This document shows positions 49,742 through 58,926 of a stretch of 64,000 nt of DNA, in pieces. Position numbers and translations under genes: made by a program. The stretch covers positions 4,423,501-4,487,500 of the forward strand of contig NZ_CP117437.1 of the NCBI RefSeq assembly GCF_030687535.1, read 5' to 3'. Below the pieces are notes generated by a model. It saw nothing but the letters and a program-made list of their open reading frames with translations. It had not been told where the DNA came from and ran no database searches. Source of the DNA: Pseudomonas sp. FP2335 (GTDB lineage: Bacteria; Pseudomonadota; Gammaproteobacteria; Pseudomonadales; Pseudomonadaceae). Each line of letters opens with the position of its first letter. Position 1 is the stretch's first letter.

Positions 49742-52449
49742 TGAACCGCCAGACCACCGCGTCCACCTGCTGCTATTGCGGGGTGGGGTGCGGCGTGTTG
49801 ATCGAACATGACGGCGCGCAAATCCTGGGGGTGACGGGCGACCCGAGCCACCCGGCCAACTTCGGCAAATTGTGCAGCAAGGGCTCCAGCCTGCACCTGA
49901 CCGGCGACATATCCGCCCGCGCCTTGTACCCGGAGCTGCGCCTGGGCAAAGGCCTGGCGCGCTCGCGCACCGACTGGGATACCGCGTTGGAACACGCCGC
50001 CAACGTGTTCGCCGACACCCTCGCCGAACACGGGCCGGACAGCGTGGCCTTCTACATCTCCGGGCAACTGCTGACCGAGGACTACTACAGTTTCAACAAA
50101 CTCGCCCGCGCCCTGGTGGGTACCAACAACATCGATAGCAACTCGCGGCTGTGCATGTCCTCGGCGGTGGTCGGCTACAAGCGCAGCCTGGGTGCCGATG
50201 CGCCGCCTTGCAGTTATGAGGACCTGGAAAACAGCGACTGCGTGATGATCGTTGGCAGCAATATGGCCTACGCCCACCCGGTATTGTTCCGACGTCTTGA
50301 AGAGGCCAAGGCACGCCGCCCCCAAATGAAAGTGCTGGTGATCGATCCACGCCGTACGGACACCTGCGACTTGGCTGACCTGCACCTGGCGATTCTGCCG
50401 GGCACCGATGTGGCGTTGTTCCATGGGATCTTGCATTTGCTGCTGTGGGAAGACTGGATCGACCGCGCGTTTATCCAGGCGCATACCGAGGGCTTGGCCG
50501 AGCTCAAGCGCTTGGTGCACGACTACACGCCGCAGATGGTCACACAGTTGTGCGGGATCAGCGTCGAGCAACTGCGCTTGTGTGCCGAGTGGGTGGGCAC
50601 CTCCAGCAGTTTCCTGTCGCTGTGGTGCATGGGGCTTAACCAGTCCACCGCCGGCAGCGCAAAAAACAGCGCGCTGATCAATCTGCACCTGGCCACCGGC
50701 ACCATCGGCCGACCAGGCTGTGGGCCGTTTTCCCTGACCGGTCAGCCGAATGCCATGGGCGGGCGCGAAACCGGCAGTTTGTCGAATTTGCTGCCGGGGC
50801 ACCGTGAGGCAGCGAACCCAGAGCATCGCGCACAGGTTGCGGCGTATTGGGGGGTTGAGTCGTTGCCGGCGGCTACCGGGCTGACCGCTGTCGAACTGTT
50901 CGAGCAGATGCAGGCCGGCAAGATCAAGGCGGTCTGGATCGCCTGCACCAACCCGGCGCAATCGCTGCCGGACCAGAACAGCGTGCGCGCGGCGTTGGCG
51001 GCTTGTCCCTTTGTGGTGTTGCAGGAGGCGTTTCGGACGACGGAAACCGCAGCCTTTGCCGACCTGTTGTTGCCCGCCGCCAGTTGGGGGGAGAAGGAAG
51101 GCACGGTGACCAACTCCGAACGACGCATTTCCCACGTCCGCCGAGCTATCGCCCCACCGGGAGAAGCGCGGCCGGATTGGGCAATTACCGTAGATTTCGC
51201 ACAGCGCCTGGAACGTCGTTTGCGTCCAGGGCGCGACAGTTTGTTTGCGTTCGAGCAGCCTGCGCAGGTTTTTGACGAATACAAACTGCTGACCCAGGAG
51301 CGTGACCTCGACCTGTCAGGCATCAGCCACGCCCTGCTCGACAAGATCGGACCACAACAATGGCCGTTTCCCAAAGGGGCACAGGCCGGCACGCCACGCC
51401 TGTATAGCGATGGCCGCTTCCCCACCGCCAGCGGGCGCGCGCAGTTTGTCGCCGACCCGTATCGCGCAGCCAAGGAACAGCGCGATGCACGCTTCCCTCT
51501 GACCCTGATCACCGGCCGCCTGCGCGACCAGTGGCACGGCATGAGCCGCACCGGCACTGCCGCGCAGTTGTTCGGGCACGTCAGCGAGGCATTGCTGAGC
51601 CTGCATCCGGACGAAATGCGCCGTCATCGCGTGAAAGACGGTGATCTGGTCAACCTGAAAAGCCGTCGCGGGCAAGTGATCGTGGCCGTCAGTGCGGACG
51701 ACAGTGTGCGCCCGGGCCAGGCGTTCCTGCCGATGCATTGGGGGGATCGTTTTCTCAAGGGCGGCGTGAACGCACTCACCCAGCCGGCATTCGATCCGTT
51801 GTCGAAACAGCCGGAACTCAAGCACAGCGGGGTGCGCCTGGAGACCGTGCACCTGCCTTGGCAGCTGTTCGCCCTGATCGAGGGCGATGTGCAGCAACAC
51901 TTTGAAGCCTTGCGCCCGCTGTGCGAGGGCTTTGCCTACGTGAGCCTGAGCCTGGCCGGGCGCGAGCGCCCTGCCCTGCTGGTGCGTGCCGCACACAGCG
52001 AGGCGCCCGACCTGCAACTGCTGACGCGTATTGACCAATTGCTGGGCCTGAATGACGGGCCGGTGATGGCCTATGACGACCCGCGCCGCTCGATTGGCAA
52101 GCGGGTGAAAATCGAAAAAGGCCGTATCACGGCGCTGCGCCTCGCCGGGGAAACCTTGGCGCGGCACTGGCTGCAAAGCCTGTGGCTGGAGGGGCGTACA
52201 GACGATCAACTGCGCCGCTGGTTGTTGGCGCCCCTCAGCGCCCCGCCGGGGGGCGCGGCGGCCAGCAGCAAGATCCTGTGCAACTGCAAAAACGTCAGCG
52301 AGAACGCTGTGTACAGCGCCATTGGCCGGGGCCTGGATCTGGATGGGTTGAAGCGGGAGTTGGGTTGCGGCACGCAATGCGGCTCCTGTGTCCCGGAAAT
52401 CAAACGTTTATTGGCGAGCAACCCGCAGCCAATCGCAATCAGTGTGTGA
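49741..52449 (+). CDS. nasC: Assimilatory nitrate reductase catalytic subunit
   Basis: Cytoplasmic molybdenum enzyme reducing nitrate to nitrite, 902 residues. The N-terminal [4Fe-4S] motif CCYCGVGCGVL with KLCSKG, Mo-bis-MGD domains (SNMAYAHPVLFRRL, GLNQSTAGSAKNSALINLHL, GPFSLTGQPNAMGGRE) and the molydopterin-dinucleotide-binding domain are present. A C-terminal BFD-like [2Fe-2S] domain (CNCKNVSENAV ... CGTQCGSCVPEI) is fused, probably as electron entry. Naming differs: this subunit is nasA in Klebsiella and nasC in some Pseudomonas annotation. The start at 49741 overlaps the nirD stop. Confidence 0.95.
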   Translation: MNRQTTASTCCYCGVGCGVLIEHDGAQILGVTGDPSHPANFGKLCSKGSSLHLTGDISARALYPELRLGKGLARSRTDWDTALEHAANVFADTLAEHGPDSVAFYISGQLLTEDYYSFNKLARALVGTNNIDSNSRLCMSSAVVGYKRSLGADAPPCSYEDLENSDCVMIVGSNMAYAHPVLFRRLEEAKARRPQMKVLVIDPRRTDTCDLADLHLAILPGTDVALFHGILHLLLWEDWIDRAFIQAHTEGLAELKRLVHDYTPQMVTQLCGISVEQLRLCAEWVGTSSSFLSLWCMGLNQSTAGSAKNSALINLHLATGTIGRPGCGPFSLTGQPNAMGGRETGSLSNLLPGHREAANPEHRAQVAAYWGVESLPAATGLTAVELFEQMQAGKIKAVWIACTNPAQSLPDQNSVRAALAACPFVVLQEAFRTTETAAFADLLLPAASWGEKEGTVTNSERRISHVRRAIAPPGEARPDWAITVDFAQRLERRLRPGRDSLFAFEQPAQVFDEYKLLTQERDLDLSGISHALLDKIGPQQWPFPKGAQAGTPRLYSDGRFPTASGRAQFVADPYRAAKEQRDARFPLTLITGRLRDQWHGMSRTGTAAQLFGHVSEALLSLHPDEMRRHRVKDGDLVNLKSRRGQVIVAVSADDSVRPGQAFLPMHWGDRFLKGGVNALTQPAFDPLSKQPELKHSGVRLETVHLPWQLFALIEGDVQQHFEALRPLCEGFAYVSLSLAGRERPALLVRAAHSEAPDLQLLTRIDQLLGLNDGPVMAYDDPRRSIGKRVKIEKGRITALRLAGETLARHWLQSLWLEGRTDDQLRRWLLAPLSAPPGGAAASSKILCNCKNVSENAVYSAIGRGLDLDGLKRELGCGTQCGSCVPEIKRLLASNPQPIAISV

Positions 52450-52459
52450 GGGCAACGAC

Positions 52460-53203
52460 ATGAGCGCAAAAGTCTGGCTGGTGGGCGCAGGCCCCGGTGA
52501 TCCGGAACTGCTGACCCTCAAGGCGGTAAGGGCCCTGCATGAGGCCGACGTGGTACTGATTGATGACTTGGTCAATCCGGCGGTGCTGGAACACTGCGCG
52601 AGTGCGCGGGTGATCACGGTAGGAAAACGCGGTGGTTGTCGCTCGACGCCGCAGGATTTCATCCACCGCCTGATGTTGCGTTATGCGCGCCAGGGTAAGT
52701 GCGTGGTACGGCTCAAGGGCGGCGATCCGTGCATTTTCGGGCGGGGCGGCGAAGAAGCCCTGTGGCTGCATGAGCGCGGGATCGAGGTGGAGTTGGTCAA
52801 CGGAATTACCGCGGGCCTGGCGGGGGCGACGAATTGCGCGATCCCCCTGACGTTGCGCGGTGTCAGCCGTGGTGTAACCCTGGTCACGGCGCATACCCAG
52901 GACGACAGCAGCCTGAATTGGCGTGCATTGGCCGAAAGCGGGACGACGTTGGTGGTGTACATGGGGGTGGCCAAGCTGGAGGAGATTCGCCAGCAACTGC
53001 TGGAGGGCGGCATGGCGGCGGATATGCCGGTGGCGATGATCGAAAACGCTTCGTTGCCTCACCAGCGCGAATGCCGCAGTGCGCTGTCGCGGATGCATGA
53101 GGACGCCCAGGCGTTTGCCTTGAAGAGCCCGGCCATCCTGGTGATTGGCAAGGTCGCGGCCAGTGGGCAAGCCGCTTATATAGCGGCAGCGGCCAGCGCC
53201 TGA
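52460..53203 (+). CDS. cobA: Uroporphyrinogen-III C-methyltransferase
   Basis: SAM-dependent enzyme of 247 residues that makes precorrin-2, the precursor of siroheme needed by NirB. VWLVGAGPGDPELLTLKA, VVRLKGGDPCIFGRGGEE and the GITAGLAGATNCAIPLTLRG stretch are SUMT signatures. It lacks the oxidase/chelatase domain of CysG. GAGGG lies before the ATG, 10 bases after the nitrate reductase stop, so it is the last gene of the nir-nas transcript. Confidence 0.95.
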   Translation: MSAKVWLVGAGPGDPELLTLKAVRALHEADVVLIDDLVNPAVLEHCASARVITVGKRGGCRSTPQDFIHRLMLRYARQGKCVVRLKGGDPCIFGRGGEEALWLHERGIEVELVNGITAGLAGATNCAIPLTLRGVSRGVTLVTAHTQDDSSLNWRALAESGTTLVVYMGVAKLEEIRQQLLEGGMAADMPVAMIENASLPHQRECRSALSRMHEDAQAFALKSPAILVIGKVAASGQAAYIAAAASA

Positions 53204-53216
53204 GGCAAATTGCAGG

Positions 53217-53251
53217 CGAAAAAAAGCCCGGCCTGAGCCGGGCTTTTTTCT
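53217..53251. terminator. Bidirectional intrinsic terminator
   Basis: AAAAAAAGCCCGGC-CTGA-GCCGGGCTTTTTT between the convergent cobA and oprF genes. It ends the nir-nas transcript and the oprF transcript. Confidence 0.93.
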
Positions 53252-53263
53252 ACCACTCAGTAA

Positions 53264-54244
53264 TTACTGAGCTTGGGCTTCAACCGACGCTTCTACGCGA
53301 CGGTTAACAGCACGACCAGCTTCAGTTGCGTTGTCAGCAACTGGGCGGGATTCGCCGTAACCTACGGAAGTTACGCGGTTGGCAGCAACGCCGTCTTTAA
53401 CCAGGACTTGCTTAACAGCGTCAGCACGACGCTGGGACAGCTTCTGGTTGTAAGCGTCTGGACCTACGGAGTCAGTGTGACCAGCCACTTCTACGTGGGT
53501 AGCTGGGTACTGCTTCATGAAGTCAGCCAGGTTTTTCACGTCGCCGTAGCTGTTAGGCTTAACAACGGCCTTGTCGAAGTCGAACTTAACGTCCAGCTCA
53601 ACACGAACAACCTGAGCAACTGGAGCTTCTGGCTCTGGAGTTGGCTCTGGAGCTGGTGCTGGGGTAGGAGCTGGAGCTACTGCGCCAGCGTTGCCGCCGA
53701 AGTTCACACCCAGGCCAACCAGTGCGGAGTAATCCCACTTGCCGTTGTCCAGAGCGTAGTCAGCTTCAACACCAGCACGAGCGTACAGGTTGTCGGTGAA
53801 GTAGTACTTCACGCCAGTACCAACGATAGCCAGGGTCGACTGATCGCGACCGCTGTGGCCGTCAGCTTTGACGTTGCCACGGCTCTGGTGACCGAAACCA
53901 CCTTCTACGTATGGACGCAGGCTGTCTACGCCAGCTTGACCGAAGTGATACTGGGCAACCAGGCTGCCGGTATCGCCTTTGATTTTCTGGTTACCAGTAC
54001 CGTCGTTCGAACGGGTGTGGTTGGTTTTGTCGTAGGACAGGTTCAACGACAGGTCGTCGGTCAGGAAGTAACCAATGCGAGCGCCTGGGTTGAAGCCGTC
54101 TTCGATGTGCTTAACGCTATCGTTGAATTGCTTCTTGTAGAACAGCTCGCCTTCAACTGCGCCTTGGCCTTGTGCCAGTGCGCCGAAAGAAGAAGCGGCA
54201 ATAAGAGTACCAATGGCCAAGCCCAAGGTGTTTTTCAGTTTCAT
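53264..54244 (-). CDS. oprF: Major outer-membrane porin OprF
   Basis: 326 residues: signal peptide (MKLKNTLGLAIGTLIAASSF, cut near ALA), N-terminal eight-stranded beta barrel (about 25-185), a Pro/Ala/Glu hinge (PAPTPAPAPEPTPEPE) and a C-terminal OmpA domain that binds peptidoglycan (VEVAGHTDSVG, LSQRRADAVK). There is no cysteine in the mature protein, whereas I recall two Cys pairs in P. aeruginosa OprF. Codon use is highly restricted, as for an abundant protein. It is about 107 bases downstream of sigX, which drives part of its expression in Pseudomonas. Confidence 0.97.
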   Translation of the reverse strand: MKLKNTLGLAIGTLIAASSFGALAQGQGAVEGELFYKKQFNDSVKHIEDGFNPGARIGYFLTDDLSLNLSYDKTNHTRSNDGTGNQKIKGDTGSLVAQYHFGQAGVDSLRPYVEGGFGHQSRGNVKADGHSGRDQSTLAIVGTGVKYYFTDNLYARAGVEADYALDNGKWDYSALVGLGVNFGGNAGAVAPAPTPAPAPEPTPEPEAPVAQVVRVELDVKFDFDKAVVKPNSYGDVKNLADFMKQYPATHVEVAGHTDSVGPDAYNQKLSQRRADAVKQVLVKDGVAANRVTSVGYGESRPVADNATEAGRAVNRRVEASVEAQAQ

Positions 54245-54351
54245 CCGTTAAATCCCCATCTGGTGATTGTAAAGCAGTCCCACAAACCGGGGGACAACTC
54301 GGCGACAAGTCTAACAGAACTTGCCTACACGTAAGAGATATTTGCCACGCA

Positions 54352-54942
54352 CTAAGTTTCAGTCTCGCCCGCAAATTTCTCACGTAATTTATCTAGAGCA
54401 CGTTTGTAACGCATTTTTGTAGCACTCAAACCCATGTGCATGATGTCAGCGATTTCCTGAAACTCGAGCTCTGCGACAAATCGTAGCACCAGAATTTCCC
54501 GGTCAATCGGGTTCACATACACCAACCAACGATCGAGTCCGCCCTTCTCCTCGGGTGCCGGCGTCTTCTCTTCAGACGCTTCCTCAAGGGGGTCCAGACT
54601 CAACGCGTCCATCAAGCGACGCTTTCGTCGTTCCTTGCGATACTGCGTGATGCACTCGTTGTACGTGATGCTATAGAGCCATGTCTTGAACTTCGATTTC
54701 CCCTCGAAGTTCTTCAAGCCGTACAGCACCTTGAGCATCACTTCCTGACAGACATCATCCGCATCTCTATCGTTCCCTAAATACCTTGAACAAACGTTGA
54801 ACAGAGTGCGTTGATATCTGCGCATCAATTCTTCGTACGCGCGAGTTACGTGAAACAGCTCCGTGTGCGAGCGCGCGACCAACTCCTCATCAGAGAGCTC
54901 ACGGGGGTCATAGCGCGTGGACAGCGTTTGGGCTTTATTCAA
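54352..54942 (-). CDS. sigX: ECF sigma factor SigX
   Basis: 196 residues, extracytoplasmic-function sigma factor linked to envelope homeostasis, oprF expression and fatty-acid metabolism. Sigma-2 region: YEELMRRYQRTLFNVC and DADDVCQEVMLKVLYGL with WLYSITYNECI. Sigma-4 region: DREILVLRFVAELEFQEIAD and KMRYKRALDKLRE. The best start is TTG at 54942 (NKAQTLSTRYDP), with no clear Shine-Dalgarno sequence, which implies weak translation. No anti-sigma gene is adjacent. Confidence 0.95.
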   Translation of the reverse strand: MNKAQTLSTRYDPRELSDEELVARSHTELFHVTRAYEELMRRYQRTLFNVCSRYLGNDRDADDVCQEVMLKVLYGLKNFEGKSKFKTWLYSITYNECITQYRKERRKRRLMDALSLDPLEEASEEKTPAPEEKGGLDRWLVYVNPIDREILVLRFVAELEFQEIADIMHMGLSATKMRYKRALDKLREKFAGETET

Positions 54943-55029
54943 AACAAGTCGTGCCGACAGTCAGGTCAATGTCCGCTACAGCCCGGTCACCCGGGTTTGC
55001 GGCGGCGTACATTAGCAGGGTTTGCCGGA

Positions 55030-55854
55030 TTAGCGGCTACTGACCTGCTGCTCCAGGAGAATCCGATTGGACAACGACACGAGGTCGCCGTCGTCGGTCA
55101 GCACTGTCGTCTTGACTGTACCGATCTCCTCGATTTGCCCTTCGACCTCGCCCACACGCACCTGTTGCCCCACCTGATACAGCTCACGCACATAGATTCC
55201 CGCAAGAATCTGGCCGGCAATTTCCCGGCTTCCGAGGCCCATGGCCAGTGCAACGGCCAGACCAACGGTAATCAAAACGATCACAATCACGTGGTTGAGC
55301 AGGTCAGTCTTGACCTCCAACTGGCTGATCGCGACCGAAATACTGATGATGATCACCAGCCCCTGGGCAATTCGCCCGAGGCCTGCGGCATAGTCCAGCC
55401 CCACGCCTTCCGCGGCGCCGCGCACCAGGCCATTGGCCAATTGCGCCAGCAGAACGCCTACCAGCAGCACCAACGCGCCGCCGAAAACCTTCGGCAAATA
55501 CAGCGCCAGCATGTCGAGCGTAGCTGAAACTCGCTCAAGTCCAAGGGATTGAGCCGCAGAAACCAGAAAAATCAGCAATACGAACCAATAGACGATCTTG
55601 CCGATCAGCGTGGAGATCGGCACTTGCAGCCCGGCACGCCCCAGCAACTTGGTCAGGCCGGTGCCAGCCATCAGGCGATCAAGGCCCAGTTTGGCGAGCA
55701 ATTTGGACAGCAGGGTGTCGAGCAGCTTGGCCACGACAAAGCCCAGCAACACCAGTACCAGAGCACCAAACAGGTTGGGAATGAAGTTCGCCACCTTGGT
55801 CCACAACGCGGTCATCGCGGTGACCAGGCTCTGGGTCCAGAGATCAAGTTCCAT
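55030..55854 (-). CDS. cmpX: CmpX, small-conductance mechanosensitive channel-like membrane protein
   Basis: 274 residues with about five hydrophobic helices and an MscS-like beta domain at the C-terminus (LYQVGQQVRVGEVEGQIEEI, TVLTDDGDLVSLSNRIL). It belongs to the cfrX-cmpX-sigX-oprF cluster conserved in Pseudomonas, where loss of CmpX alters envelope stress and SigX activity. The ATG at 55854 is chosen; a TTG two codons earlier overlaps the cfrX stop. Confidence 0.93.
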   Translation of the reverse strand: MELDLWTQSLVTAMTALWTKVANFIPNLFGALVLVLLGFVVAKLLDTLLSKLLAKLGLDRLMAGTGLTKLLGRAGLQVPISTLIGKIVYWFVLLIFLVSAAQSLGLERVSATLDMLALYLPKVFGGALVLLVGVLLAQLANGLVRGAAEGVGLDYAAGLGRIAQGLVIIISISVAISQLEVKTDLLNHVIVIVLITVGLAVALAMGLGSREIAGQILAGIYVRELYQVGQQVRVGEVEGQIEEIGTVKTTVLTDDGDLVSLSNRILLEQQVSSR

Positions 55855-55856
55855 AT

Positions 55857-56102
55857 TCAATCAGCCTTATCAGCAGTGCGAGCAAGAGATCTACGACGGG
55901 AAACCGGCGATACGTGGGCCGAACCATTGTTCAGGGCCATCATCAACGCCGGCAGCCAACGACCGAGCAGACCGAACAAATCACCCGCCCCTACCTGACG
56001 GTTGGCGGTTTTCAGCACGCGACCCAGGCAGGCATCGTCATCCCGGTTGGATGGCGAAGCATTGAGCATGTCACGCAAAGACTGTTCGAACGGATCGTGC
56101 AT
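55857..56102 (-). CDS. cfrX: CfrX, small conserved protein of the sigX locus
   Basis: 81 residues beginning MHDPFEQSLRDMLN, with AGAGGT just upstream of the ATG at 56102. A short amphipathic segment (GDLFGLLGRWLPALMMALNN) could lie on the membrane, followed by a basic tail. Function is unknown; identity rests on its fixed place directly before cmpX, with which it is almost contiguous (two bases between stop and start). Confidence 0.85.
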   Translation of the reverse strand: MHDPFEQSLRDMLNASPSNRDDDACLGRVLKTANRQVGAGDLFGLLGRWLPALMMALNNGSAHVSPVSRRRSLARTADKAD

Positions 56103-56188
56103 AAAGACCTCTCGCAAGTGTTTTAAAAGACGAGGGTAAAATTCTTGGGGTCACATAGGACCCTTCCTACGTTCAGCTCATATTCAGC

Positions 56189-57184
56189 TCAAACCCAGCG
56201 CAATCGTCGAAATAGCCACCATTGTCCCAGCGCAACCGCCACCATCATTAGGCAGGCAATCACGAATCCGTAGGGGCTGGCGGAGAACGGAATCCCGCCC
56301 ACATTGATACCCAGCAAACCGGTGAGAAAGCTCATCGGCAGGAAGATCCCGGTGATGATACCGAAGCGGTACATGGTGCGGTTCATGCGCACGCTCAAAC
56401 GCCGGTCTTCGGCCTCCAGCACAAGCCCCACGCGCTCCCGAGCCAATTCGAGCTCTTCCAGGTAACGCGTCAGACTGTTGTTCAATTCGTTCCAGTAATC
56501 GGCATCGTCGTCACAGAACCACGGCAATTTGATCCGCGTCAGCTGGGCAAAAATGTCGCGCTGCGGGGCGAGGAATCGCTTGAGCCCGGCCGCTCGCCGA
56601 CGGATCTGCAAAACGCTGCCATGTTCCGGGGTATACCGTTCGTCGGTATCGAGTTTTTCTTCCTCGCTATCGACGATTTCAGACAGGTCGGTGACCAGAT
56701 CCTGCACTTTATTGGTCAGGTACTGCGCCATATAAAGGATAAGTTCTGACGCCGTTTTAGGACCTTTGCCATCCGCCAACTGCACCAACAGCTCATCGGT
56801 GGCACGCAACGGTCGCAGGCGCAGGGAAATCACCCGGTTGGCCGCAGCAAAGATACGTACCGAGACCATGTCCTCCGGCTCGGCGCCGGGGTTCAGGTTG
56901 ACCCCGCGCAGGAACAGCAACAGCTGCGCATCCGGCAGTGGCAACAGGCGCGGGCGGGTGTTTTCCTCCAGCAGCAGGTCGCAGGCGAATTCACTCAGGC
57001 CACTGGATTTGCGCAGCCAGGTCTGCGTTTGGGGATGACTGCGATCCCAGTGCAGCCACAGGCTTTCCTGGGGCTGCAGTTGCAAATCGTCAAGCTCAGT
57101 CCGGGCAATCGAACGCGCACCGCCTTTACCGTCCAGCACCAGGGCATGCACCAGCCCCCATTGCGCGTTTTCTTCCTCGAACAT
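56189..57184 (-). CDS. cmaX: CorA/ZntB-family metal transporter (CmaX)
   Basis: 331 residues: a large cytoplasmic N-terminal domain with long helices (LAPQRDIFAQLTRIKLPWF, LELARERVGLVLEAEDRR) and two C-terminal membrane helices. The pore loop reads GINVGGIPF, the GxN form seen in ZntB rather than the exact GMN of CorA magnesium channels. It is named cmaX in the Pseudomonas sigX region. Metal is uncertain (zinc or another divalent cation). The ATG at 57184 is preferred to a GTG two codons upstream. Confidence 0.9.
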   Translation of the reverse strand: MFEEENAQWGLVHALVLDGKGGARSIARTELDDLQLQPQESLWLHWDRSHPQTQTWLRKSSGLSEFACDLLLEENTRPRLLPLPDAQLLLFLRGVNLNPGAEPEDMVSVRIFAAANRVISLRLRPLRATDELLVQLADGKGPKTASELILYMAQYLTNKVQDLVTDLSEIVDSEEEKLDTDERYTPEHGSVLQIRRRAAGLKRFLAPQRDIFAQLTRIKLPWFCDDDADYWNELNNSLTRYLEELELARERVGLVLEAEDRRLSVRMNRTMYRFGIITGIFLPMSFLTGLLGINVGGIPFSASPYGFVIACLMMVAVALGQWWLFRRLRWV

Positions 57185-57209
57185 CCTCACCCCTGTCGGC
57201 TATTGCAGT

Positions 57210-57701
57210 TTATTCAGGCATTTTCAGCGGGCTTGGCGAGACAATCACGCCATTGTTGTCGGCGTAGATGTACTCACCCGGACGGAACGTCACCCCGGCA
57301 AACGTCACCACCACGTTCAGGTCGCCGATCCCGCGCTTGTCGGTCTTCATCGGATGGCTGGCCAGGGCCTGCACGCCCAGGTCGGTCTGCGCGATGACAT
57401 CGACATCACGGATGCAACCGTAGATCACCAGGCCTTCCCAACCGTTTTTCGCGGCTTTCTCGGCGATCATGTCGCCCAGCAAGGCGCGGCGCAGGGAACC
57501 ACCACCGTCAACCACCAACACCTTGCCAGCGCCCGGCTGGTCGGCTTGTTCCTTGACCAGCGAGTTGTCCTCGAAGCACTTGATGGTGACGATCTCACCG
57601 CCAAAGGAATCTCGGCCACCGAAGTTGCTGAACATCGGCTCGACGACCTGCACCAGGTCCGGGTAGGCATCGCACAGGTCGGGGGTCACGTAATGGTTCA
57701 T
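57210..57701 (-). CDS. rraA: RraA-family protein (RNase E activity regulator / aldolase-like)
   Basis: 163 residues. In E. coli RraA binds RNase E and slows mRNA decay. The family fold also includes 4-hydroxy-4-methyl-2-oxoglutarate aldolases. [20 protein letters not shown] and [14 protein letters not shown] contain the Arg-Asp pair of the aldolase site, so enzymatic activity is possible. AAGGAA lies before the ATG. It is 25 bases upstream of cmaX and may be cotranscribed with it. Confidence 0.93.
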   Translation of the reverse strand: MNHYVTPDLCDAYPDLVQVVEPMFSNFGGRDSFGGEIVTIKCFEDNSLVKEQADQPGAGKVLVVDGGGSLRRALLGDMIAEKAAKNGWEGLVIYGCIRDVDVIAQTDLGVQALASHPMKTDKRGIGDLNVVVTFAGVTFRPGEYIYADNNGVIVSPSPLKMPE

Positions 57702-57889
57702 CGAAAAAATTCCTTTCTGCCAAAGAAGTGTCTTTCAAGGAAGTACCGGTCGAAACAGGCGCAGAACATCCCACTCGCTTCGCCGCAACGCAATAGCCAC
57801 TGCGCGACTGAATATGACCAGAAGCGTTCAGCGCGTCATATCTTAGCCGCAACCGCAAAGGAGCGAAACGCCCGTGGCTGAGCGCTCCA
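57702..57889. other. Intergenic gap between rraA and the hydrolase gene
   Basis: 188 bases with no gene that I can support. It should hold the rraA promoter and the end of the hydrolase transcript. I see no clear terminator and no repeat core. Confidence 0.4.
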
Positions 57890-58879
57890 TCAAACCTTAG
57901 TCGCAGGCTCGACCGAGGCACCGGGCAAAGGTGTGAGCGGATCCTTCAGCCATTGCGTCATCAACGGCCACACTTCAGCCTGCGCCGCTTTGCTGACCAG
58001 CATCTCTACGTGCCCGAAATCCCCGCTGAAACCCTGCTGGCGTCCCAGGCACAGGTACTGGCGATGCTCAGAACCCACCTGTTCGAACAGCTTGCGGCAG
58101 GCCCAGTCCGGGTCTTGATGATCGCCGGCGGCGCTCACCGCCAACAGCGGCACATCGACCTCGGCCAAACCTTTCCACCAATCATTCTTACCCTCGCCAA
58201 AACGGCCAAACAGGCCATTCCAGCGCATGGCTTCGATCAGCACGCCCGCCGGCTCATCCTCTGGGCCGCGCTTGTAGCGTGAGCCGGAAATCCCGCCGAT
58301 GCGTTTCAACAGCAAGCGCCCAGTCCACTCCACCGGCGGCAGCTTCAACGGCCAGTGCGTGCGACTGACCTGACAGCCAAACAATGCCGCAGAAGCCACC
58401 GCCGGTGCCCCCAGATACTCGCCTCCCAGGGCCGCAGCCAAGGTCGTGGCGCCCAGGGAATGGCCGATCCAGTGCGGAACCTGCGCACTTTGCTCACGTA
58501 CAAACGCGCCAATGGCCGGCAAATCGTAACGCGCATAGTCGGCGATGCGGTTGCGCGTGTAGTCATGGTTGCGCTTGGACAAACCATGACCGCGCATTTC
58601 CGGGATCCATACATCAAACCCTTGGCGCGCCAGGTAGGCCCCCAGGCCGAGCCCCTTGGGCGAATACCAGAAGCGTCGGTTGGAAAAACTGCCATGCAAT
58701 AAAATAACGGGAATGCCCCGGTTTTCCGGGACATCCGCCAGGCCCAAACGGGTAACCGCGAGCTCGACGGTGCCGTCGGGACTGTTACCGGGTTTGAGTC
58801 GGTAGACATCTTCACTCAGGTCGCCACGACGTTCAGCGCTGATCAGGGCGACAGGAAACAGGTTGCTACTGCTTTGCAT
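57890..58879 (-). CDS. Alpha/beta-fold hydrolase
   Basis: 329 residues, cytosolic by sequence. VILLHGSFSNRRFW supplies the oxyanion-hole HG motif; the nucleophile elbow is WIGHSLGATT (Ser); the His is likely in DFGHVEMLVS near the end and the acid in AAGDHQDPDW. The substrate is unknown; such proteins include esterases and PHA-related hydrolases. The start at 58879 follows AAGAG. It begins only 12 bases after the hairpin that should terminate ppsA, so it needs read-through or an internal promoter. Confidence 0.88.
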   Translation of the reverse strand: MQSSSNLFPVALISAERRGDLSEDVYRLKPGNSPDGTVELAVTRLGLADVPENRGIPVILLHGSFSNRRFWYSPKGLGLGAYLARQGFDVWIPEMRGHGLSKRNHDYTRNRIADYARYDLPAIGAFVREQSAQVPHWIGHSLGATTLAAALGGEYLGAPAVASAALFGCQVSRTHWPLKLPPVEWTGRLLLKRIGGISGSRYKRGPEDEPAGVLIEAMRWNGLFGRFGEGKNDWWKGLAEVDVPLLAVSAAGDHQDPDWACRKLFEQVGSEHRQYLCLGRQQGFSGDFGHVEMLVSKAAQAEVWPLMTQWLKDPLTPLPGASVEPATKV

Positions 58880-58891
58880 AATGCTCTTGCA

Positions 58892-58926
58892 CAAAAAAGG
58901 GCGGCGTCCGCGGGGATTGCCGCCCT
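58892..58926 (-). terminator. Intrinsic terminator downstream of ppsA
   Basis: Minus strand: GGGCGGC-(13)-GCCGCCC followed by TTTTTTGTG, 60 bases past the ppsA stop. A second perfect hairpin (TGCCGGTCACC / GGTGACCGGCA, 58940-58968) lies between it and the gene. Confidence 0.82.

Noticed and set aside
53273..54334. A 353-codon frame exactly opposite oprF
   Set aside because: It contains no recognisable motif. OprF has a signal peptide, barrel and OmpA domain, and its strict codon choice explains the open complement.
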